The notes below the pieces were generated by a model, which worked only from the letters and a program-made list of their open reading frames with translations, made no database searches and was not told the DNA's origin. This document shows positions 56,614 through 64,000 of a stretch of DNA of 64,000 bases, piece by piece. Made by a program: the position numbers and the translations under genes. Source of the DNA: Smallanthus sonchifolius (Eukaryota; Streptophyta; Magnoliopsida; Asterales; Asteraceae); contig CM042040.1 in assembly GCA_023525975.1 (NCBI GenBank), positions 49,321,486 through 49,385,485 of the forward strand, in the 5' to 3' direction. Every line of letters begins with the position of its first letter. The first letter of the stretch is position 1.

Positions 56614-58400
56614 ATGCAAATTGGGTTGGATGTACCCGAGTCAATAAAAATGGGAGAGAACAACGAGAGGAAATGGGAAGAGCCAAAAAGAAGACACAAC
56701 AAAGGAAAGAACGCAGATGATAACGGAGGTTCGGGGGTATCCAAAGGTGTAGTTAAATTCTACATCTCTAATCTCCCTGACGGGAGCACTCCGTGGGAAA
56801 TTTCACAGGTGATGGGGGCGTTTGGAGACTTGGGTAACGTTTACATAGCCAGGAAATGAGATAAAATGGGCAACAAATTTGGATTTGTGACCTACCGTAA
56901 GGTATTAAATTCGAGGGAGCTGGAGAAGAACCTGCAGAGGATTAAGGTAACAGATTGTTTGTGAACGTTGCAAAGTTTGCCGCTGAAAACGAAAGGTTTA
57001 TGGACAATTCGAGAGCCGATACGAGGAGGAGGGCTAATGCTAATCCCGATTGGAACACAAAAGCCACTTTTGCTTTGAACCTTCCTTCCGGAGGTGGTTC
57101 TGGTTGGGGTAAAACATTTAAGGATGCTCTTACCAATCAAGGTGCTCATGGGGGTAATAGTGAAATGGAGAGCCGTGAAGAGGACTCAAATTCATCCCGG
57201 AGGAGGCGGCGGTGGGAAATGAATGTTATAACAGATCACTAGTCGGGCGCTCCAATGATCTCAAAACCCTTAATGACCTTAATCTTGGGAAGGTGGGGGG
57301 GTGCTGAGATGGCTGTGAATATTCAGTATATTGGTGGTCTTTCGGTTCTTATCTCTTACAAGGATGAATCGAGCGCAAAGGATTACCTTAAAAAGGAGGA
57401 GGTTTGGTGCAAACTTTTCTCCTCGCTTAAGATGTGGAATGGACAATCTTTGCCATATGAAAGGATTGCATGGTTAAAATGTCATGGCATTCCTTTTTTC
57501 CTTACGGGGAGATCGGTGTTGGAATCCATTGGGTCACGATTCGGAAAAGTCATGCACGTGCCGGAACTGTTTCTCGAAGACAAAGATCTGTCTTCTGTCT
57601 GTATTGGTATCCTGGTGGGGGAAGGTTCCAAAATCTGTGATTCTGTCACGCTGAAATGGAAGAACAAGAGCTTCAAGGTTTGGCTATCGGAGGAGATGGG
57701 TGATTGGATACCGGAATGTCTCATTGCTCCGGCTACCTATTCCCCGGCAGAAGATGAAGAGGTGGAAGAAGGAGAATTTCGGGGGGAGGAGTTCCAATCG
57801 GTAGGGGTGCATGGGGAGTCTAATTTTGCGGCGGACAAGACATGCATTGGTGGCATGCAATCTGTTAGTGTGTCAGAAGAGCATAATGGATTTTGCATGG
57901 GAAGGGGAAAAGACGACTTCAAAACCAAGAAGATTAAAGAAAGAAAACATGGGCCGGGTTATAAATGTCAAGGAAAGGTATATGATGAGCCAAGGCCCAA
58001 AAAGAGAATCCGGGCCTCTATGGAGGACGACCCTTTTAATTTGAACGCCTTGTTGGGCCTAATTGATGCCAGGCCAAAGTCGGTGGATGGGTCCGAGTCT
58101 AACAGAGATGTACCTTCTTTTGAGGAGTTCCTAGGTTTTGACTTTGACCTGAATACTAGGGCTTCGGATAATTCTTGTTCGGCGGAGTCGGGAGAACAGG
58201 GTCTGGCTGATACAACCTCAGAAGGAAATGGATCTACGGATATCGGGTCTCCGGCGGAGGCTCCGGCTTCCTTGGTGGAGGAGAAAGAGATCAAGGATAC
58301 AATTGAAATCGGGTGCCTCACCGGGGTGAATCTGTTCCAGCTGGATAACTTGGTAAAGGAAGTCATTCAGGAGGAAGGTAACAATGTGGTTACAGTATGA
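56614..58400 (+). pseudogene. LINE ORF1: RRM protein with DUF4283-like domain
   Basis: It starts at ATG 56614. An RRM spans roughly residues 45-95, with VVKFYISNLPDGSTPWEIS and FGFVTYRKV. A stop (TGA at 56857, where Arg is likely) lies inside it. A frameshift near 56950 leads to LFVNVAKFAAENERF. A TAG at 57240 follows, then a long frame (57255-58400) with the SLPYERIAWLKCHGIPFFL segment of the domain found in plant LINE and zinc-knuckle proteins, and an acidic C-terminus. ORF1 proteins of this kind bind the element RNA. The final stop TGA overlaps the ORF2 start as ATGA. Confidence 0.85.
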
Positions 58401-61400
58401 ATTTCCTTTCCTATAACGTGTGTGGTTTAGGAGGTCCGGGGAAAGCTATAGGTATCAAGGCTGTTAAAGAGAAAAATGGTACGCATATCTTGGCGATTCA
58501 AGAATCAAAAAGGGGATCGGTCTCTAAGCAAGATTTAATCAATCTTTGGGGAAAGGGGGATTTTGGGTTCGAATGGGTGGGATCCAACGGTTTGTCGGGA
58601 GGTATCATCTCCTTATGGAATGTTGAGCTTTTTGAAATGTCCTCGTGCATCAAGGACCAGAACTTTCTGTTGGTGAAAGGAAATTTAAAAAAGGATGGGT
58701 CTGTGTTAAATGTGCTGAACGTGTATGCCCCTCAAAGTGTTGCTGCGAAATCTGTCCTATGGGATAAATGCAAGCAGTTAATGATGAACCAGGTGGGGAT
58801 GTGGATTATATTGGGAGATTTTAACGCCGTTAGATCTAGAGAGGAAAGATTCAATTCTGTGTTTAAAGCTAAATGTGCGAGAAGTTTCAACTCTTTTATC
58901 TACAACTCGGGCCTCATGGAATATGAGTTGAAAGGCTCGAAGTTCACTTGTTTCAGGAATCAAGGCCTCAAACGCAGTAAGATCGACAGAGTGCTGGTTT
59001 GTGCTGATTTTTTCCAGAAATGGCCTGATGCGTGTCTGAGAACGATTCAGTCTTCTCTGTCGGATCATCTCCCAATCTTACTTGCTATGGTTGATACGAA
59101 TTTTGGTCCCCGACCCTTCAGGATTTTTAGTTTGTGGATCGACCTTCCCGGTTTTGAGGACACTGTTATCAAAGCTGTGGGTTTATCGATCTCCGGTGGT
59201 CATCCTGATGAAATTCTTTCGAAGAAGTTCGCTTTGATTAGGTCTCATGTCAAGGAATGGAGGGACGAGATGCTGATTAAACAAAGAGAAGAGGAGGAAA
59301 GGGCGCAGTCTGAGCTCGAGTACCTACTGGATTCCCAGGTTAACAGGCCGCTCCTTGAAGAAGAAATGTGGACCTTGGCAGAATGCAAAAGTGTTATCGG
59401 CAACATTCTATATAGGAAGAATTTGGATCTCAAGCAGCGATCTTGAATCAAGTGGGCTATCGATGGAGATGAGAACACTAAATTCTTTCACGCGATGATT
59501 AACAACAGGAAAGCTAGAAACACGATTCACGGGCTCATGATTGATGGCCACTGGTGCTCTAAACCGGCTGTCATCAAAAGAGAGATTCTTAGATTTTATG
59601 TCTCTCGCCCGTCGCTGAAGTGCCATGGCTTGGGTAATGTCAACAGGGAGGAGGCGGACATGCTCGCGACGCCTTTCTCTACCACGGAAATCAAAGAAGC
59701 GGTGTTTGGTTGTGGTGACGACCGTGCTCCGGGTCCGGATGGTATAAATTTCAAGTTCCTTAAAAGTCGCTGGTCGCTGTTTGAAAACGATTTTAAGAAA
59801 GTTATGGATGAGTTCCATGAGAAAGGAATTATTAACAGGGGGAGTGGTTCTTCTTTCATCACTCTAATCCCGAAAAAAAAGGATGCAGTTCATCTCTCGG
59901 ATTATCGGCCTATTAATTTGGTAGGGGCTATCAGCAAAACTATCTCGAAGGTGCTTGCCAAGAGGATGAGAAGAGTTCTGAAATCAGTGATCTCTGATTC
60001 GCAGTCCGCTTTTATCTCAGGTAAGCTAGTTTTTGATGGTCCTTTGATCATTAATGATACTATAAACTGGCTAAAAAAGAGGAAAAAAGAAGCGTTTATT
60101 TTGAAGATCGATTTTGAAAAGGCATACGACAATGTTAACTGGGAGTTTGTTCTCTCGATGCTTCACCAAATGGGATTTTCGGAATGTTGGTGCTCCTGGA
60201 TTAAAGGAATTCTTCATTCAGCCAGGTCTTCAATTCTCGTTAATGGTGCTCCCACATACGAATTTCATTATCAAAAAGGGTTGAGACAAGGAGATCCGCT
60301 GGCCCCGTTCTTATTTACTGCTGTCATGGAAGGGCTGTCGTGTATGCTCAGAAAAGCGGGTGAAGCCGGTGTGTTCGATGGTATCAAATTTTCCAAACTC
60401 AGGAAGGTTTTGTCCCATTTATTTTATGCAGACGACGCCATCATCATCGGTCATTGGTCCGAGAGGAATATAAAGAATATCATGAGAATCCTGCGATGCT
60501 TCTATATTGTTTCTGGCCTTAAATTCAATGTTGCTAAATCTTGTCTGATGGGTATCGGGGTGGATTTTCAAGTGGTGACGGAGACTGCTAGGGCTGTGGG
60601 TTGTTCGGCTGATTTGTACCCGTTCAACTATCTAGGGCTGAAAGTTGGGGCTAACATGAACCGAGTTAGCAACTGGTCTCCGGTCATTGAGGTATTTGAA
60701 AATAGATTAGCGTTATGGAAGTCTAAAATCCTTTCCATCGGTGGAAGGGTAACTTTTATTAAGTCGGTGCTCATTAGTCTGCCGTCGTACTATTTCTCCC
60801 TTTATCGAGCGCCGATCAAGATCATTCACACTCTGGAAGCATTGATCCGAAGGTTCTTATGGGGTGAGCAGAAAATAAATTGGGTGGCATGGGATCGGGT
60901 TGTTTCTCCGGTTAAAGAGGGCGGTCTTGGGATTCCTAATCTTAGGGATGCTAATATTGCCCTCCTCCTGAAATGGGGTTGGAGATTTAAAACAGAAGGG
61001 GACGCGCTGTGGAAGTCGATTATGGTTGAAATTCATGCTTCCAGGAAGAATGACAATTTTATTCCTGCTAAATCCTCGCTAGGTGGGGTGTGGGGAAACT
61101 AGCTAAAGCCATCAACAATTGTGTTATCGATGGTGTGAAGGTCACGAAATGCTTCAAAGGAAAGGTTGGAAGAGGGGATAAGCTGCAATTTTGGTTGGAC
61201 CACTGGATTGCCGAGGACACCTTGAAAGACAAGTTCCCCAGCCTCTACGAGCTGGAGGCGGATAAACTTTGAACAATAGGCACGAGAATTGTGAAAGATG
61301 GAGATGGCCTGAGACTAATCTGGAATTGGCTGGAATGGCCAGCTGGTAATGAGGCTGCCAAGGATTTGGATCTTTTAGTTTCCCTTTTGTTACAGGTCAA

Positions 61401-62010
61401 CCTAGCGGATCACAGCGATACTTGGTCATGGGACTATGACTCTGAAGCTCTTTTCTAAGTTAAGTCTTCAATGAGCTTTCTGCGAGGTAAGCCGGACTAT
61501 GGCAGCAGGTACGATTTCATTTGGTGTAAGTGGATCCCCCTTAAGTGCAACATATTTACTTGGCGTGTGGAAATGGATAGAATTCAAACGATGCACAACC
61601 TCAAAAAAAGAAACATTAGGGTGGGAAGCGACTTGTGCCCGATGTGCAGAGTGCAGTACGAATCGGTGGACCATCTGTTCACCGGTTGTAGAATTGCGAC
61701 GGAGATTTGGCAATGGGTGTCTTTTTGGTGTAAAATCAAAAACTTCTTTGCCTTCTCTTTTCGTGGTCTGCTGTACATTCATCGCCACGCTGATTTGAAT
61801 GATACGAAGAAGGATTTAGTTCATGGCATCATCATTACGAGCTGTTGGTGTCTTTGGAAGGCCAGGAACGAGGCAAGTTTCAACAATAAAGAGGCGAACA
61901 TCGAAGATATTATCAACTCTATAAAATCTCTAGGGTTCCTGTGGATCAATCACAAATCCAAATATAAACCGGTTGTTTGGAAGAATTGGTGTAATTTCAA
62001 TTTTATGTAA
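58397..62010 (+). pseudogene. LINE ORF2: endonuclease, reverse transcriptase, zf-RVT
   Basis: It starts at ATG 58397. The APE-type endonuclease begins MNFLSYNVCGLGGPGKA and has AIQESK, LGDFNAV, KIDRVLV and SLSDHLP catalytic motifs. The RT follows (APGPDGINFKFL, FITLIPKKKDAVHLSDYRPI, ILKIDFEKAYD, GLRQGDPLAPFLF, FYADDAIII). The C-terminal zf-RVT has WRVEMDRIQTMHNLKKR and CPMCRVQYESVDHLFTGC. Breaks are TGA at 59444, a one-base frameshift near 61090, TGA at 61270 and TAA at 61456. At least the TGA sites fit CGA-to-TGA changes. The frame otherwise reads through the full expected length. Confidence 0.95.
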
Positions 62011-62400
62011 TTTTGTTCCTTTTTGGTGCCCCGTCTTGGGGCTGCCTGTTTTCTAATGAAAGTTGCTTTTAAAAAAAAAAGAGGCAGGCTAGAGCAGACT
62101 AAAAAGACTAGAGAGCCTCTACAATCTTGAAAGGTAATCTTTTTTTCTCGTAGTTTGTTCTTGTATTGAATGTAGATTGCGAAAACTATGGTTTATAATG
62201 GTGAAATTGGGTATTACTAGTGTTTTAAACCTTAATTATATCGTTTGGACGATTATTGTTCAACAATTCTAAATTAGGTTTTATAACGGTGAAATTGAGA
62301 AGATGCTTAGATGCTTAATTAAAGAAAAAAAATTGGTATTTTTGATCATTTGGTGTATTTGATGATCATGAAATTATTATTTATTAGGTGTGGGGAAGAT

Positions 62401-62484
62401 GAAAACTATTGATTCTTATTTCAAAAGAATAGATGATGAACAAGAGCGTAAACGTCACAAAGCTAAAACAAATAAGCCATAATC
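62401..62484 (+). CDS. Short ORF resembling a hAT/TTF-type protein N-terminus
   Basis: ATG 62398-62400 is followed by codons for KTIDSYFKRIDDEQERKRHK and a stop after about 27 residues. This resembles the start of plant zinc-finger MYM/TTF-type hAT transposase relatives as I remember them. An acceptor-like TTATTAG lies just upstream. The rest of the transposase is missing. Confidence 0.35.
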
Positions 62485-62772
62485 AATGAATTTAAAGATC
62501 TTAAAGGTTGTCAAGCTCAACTATAATTCTTTTTCCAGGTACACATCCTTTCTCTTTTTAAGTCTTTCATATTTGTTTAATTGTTAGTTAAAAATATCTA
62601 GTTTTTTTTATGTGTAAGAACGCTCGTTTGTTAGATATTTAAAGTTTATATTGTTTGACCCGACCCGAACCGAACCGAATCGCCGACCCGAAAATATAAG
62701 CGGAAACATAGGGAAAAATTTTTTAGGACTCCGCTCGCCCCCCCCCGCGTTTTTCTTCAAGCTCCGCCACTG

Positions 62773-64000
62773 CACACACGTGCGCACACTTGTATGCGTC
62801 GGCACGCTCAGGTTTTCTTATGTGTGTTTGCTTATGTTTATTTAATGTGATAACGCACGAAGATAGATAGATACAAACAGTTTTATTTCCTTAATTAACG
62901 ATAAGGATTAGAAACTCTTTTAGTTTATGTACTTTGTGTTCGTTTCTTTAGTGATTTAAAGTTGAAACAAATAAAATTGTGTTCATTTACGGCCCTAATT
63001 CATATGACAAAAATCTATTAAATTCATGTAAGGTGTCATTAAGCATTTTCTCTTTAATAAATTTGTAGAAGATTATATTATTATTTTTAAAAAAGGATCA
63101 ACGTAATTAGGTAAAAGTAGATATAAAATAGTTACGTTCATTGTTAGTTGTATTAACCTAAAATGCATATATCTTCAATAATATAGTTGTATTGTATTCT
63201 CTTATACTACCGTATACCTAATAGAGTACATTCTTTTAACGAGCATGTAACATGAAAACAATAACAAATGTGGTGAAATTATAGATCCTCGGATACGTAA
63301 TAAATCAAAATCTTTAAGTTATAATTAAGAGAAAAAAATGGTTCTCAACTTGTATTATTTACCTTTTAAGATTATCTCACAGTTGTATATGAAATTGCAC
63401 AGAAAACACCAGAATGAAGCATTCAGAACCTGAACCATCAAGGGTAGTGGTTCCTGCAAGTTTTGTTAATGTTAAAGTCAATGACTCAGACCATAGCCTC
63501 ATGGCTGATATGTAATTAGTTTTTAGTTTCTTTTATGTTCATTATTTTATTTCTTATTTTGTTCAAGAATTATTTGGCTATTTTATCAAATTACTCGGCA
63601 CCAAATAGCTATGTTAAATAGTTGCTACTATACAATATATCACGAGATGATTATAAACAAAATGAAAACGAGTATTGCGTTGTAAATTGTCACCGCCGCC
63701 GCATCTTTAGATGTTGGTATTACTGTTTAGAGGAATTTGCTGGATATTTTTTCTAATAAATATATTAAATTTAGCTATCAAAATCTTTTGTGTTTGTTGG
63801 GAGCATTGTGGGCAAGCCAAAATAGTTGTCACACGTAAAAATCAACAGGAAATGTAACCAGATGTTCTAATTCAATTCTACAACTTATTTTCATGAACAT
63901 CTTTCTTTTGATCCATGTGTTTATCATGCATTTTGTATTCTATTCGGAATAAGTTGCTGGAAGCAGCTGAGGAAATCGGCTTCCAACTTATGTCGTCGAT
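62773..64000. other. Right flank, unassigned
   Basis: AT-rich sequence with a short frame at 63403-63510 (MKHSEPEPSRVVVPASF...) and an open stretch running off the edge (from about 63950, KLLEAAEEIGFQLMSS). Either could be an exon of a host gene beyond the window. I cannot name it. The rest shows nothing recognisable. Confidence 0.3.

Larger units (their letters stand above)
56593..62080 (+). mobile_element. Plant L1-type LINE, nearly full length, 16-bp TSD
   Basis: A perfect TSD AGAGGCAGGCTAGAGC lies at 56577-56592 and 62080-62095. A poly(A) tail (62071-62080) follows GTTGCTTTT. The order is a 21-base 5' leader, ORF1 with RRM, ORF2 with endonuclease, RT and a zinc-binding C-terminus, and a short 3' UTR with CCCCGTCTTGGGG hairpin potential. 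Six disruptions (stops or frameshifts) make it inactive, but it is young by its perfect TSD. Confidence 0.95.
56188..62772 (+). mobile_element. Possible hAT-like element hosting the LINE
   Basis: The left terminus is CAGGGGCGTAGGTT at 56188. The complement of the right terminus (62772) is CAGTGGCGGAGCTT. These imperfect hAT-type TIRs are each followed by G/C-rich tracts and an A/T tract. The flanking 8-mers TGTACACA and CACACACG agree at only four positions, all differences being transitions. After removal of the LINE the body is about 1.1 kb. It contains an exon-like GA-rich leader, a donor-like GAAAG/GTAATC at about 62132, and a short ORF resembling a hAT/TTF-type N-terminus. Confidence 0.4.

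Overview
This window is nuclear DNA of a flowering plant. It is AT-rich, has no operons or bacterial genes, and is almost entirely built of transposable elements nested inside one another. The mix (long-LTR Ty3 chromoviruses of Tekay type, a SIRE-type Ty1 element with an extra 3' ORF, an RRM-containing plant L1 LINE, hAT and (TA)n-targeting MITEs) suggests a dicot with a large genome, probably Asteraceae. That family-level guess rests on my memory of similar elements, not on a host gene. I see no complete single-copy host gene.

Layout. 1-12225: a pile of older pieces: the end of a long LTR (1-1166), a truncated copia LTR plus gag (1167-2152), a minus-strand LTR with a TATA box and a GC-rich hairpin array (about 2160-3560), another LTR (about 3669-4755), and a decayed minus-strand Ty3 polyprotein (4762-10664). 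That polyprotein is cut by a solo LTR of family B (5330-8275) and ends at the start of another long LTR (10665 to about 11810). 12226-51686: one minus-strand SIRE-like copia element (TSD TAGGT; 550-bp LTRs; PBS, PPT, gag, pol and an extra 3' ORF). Inside its reverse transcriptase lies element A (19191-45808, plus strand), a non-autonomous Ty3-type element with LTRs of about 4 kb. Element B (22903-32201, minus strand, non-autonomous, 3.1-kb LTRs) sits inside the 5' LTR of A. A Tekay-like chromovirus (34043-39210, plus strand, intact integrase, perfect TSD AGATC) sits inside the internal region of A. The 3' LTR of A carries a SINE-like insert, a 122-bp hAT MITE and a 502-bp MITE. The empty sites can be read from the partner LTR.

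51687-64000: an unidentified coding fragment, a 1.4-kb MITE in a (TA)n tract (52418-53832), low-complexity spacer with small gene-like fragments, and a hAT-like element (about 56188-62772) that was hit by a nearly full-length LINE (56593-62080, 16-bp TSD). The last 1.2 kb is unassigned and may enter a host gene at the right edge.

How the parts relate. The chromovirus, A, B and the element at the left edge have different sequences but share LTR features: an intron-like segment, a Met-tRNA-type PBS where one is visible, and (in the three with a visible 3' end) a small hairpin just before the polypurine tract. This suggests A and B are mobilised in trans by a chromovirus. Several unrelated elements also carry arrays of short palindromes, and one palindrome type occurs in both the copia and the chromovirus. 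Element B encodes a small protein with a predicted C-terminal membrane anchor, the best candidate here for something undescribed.
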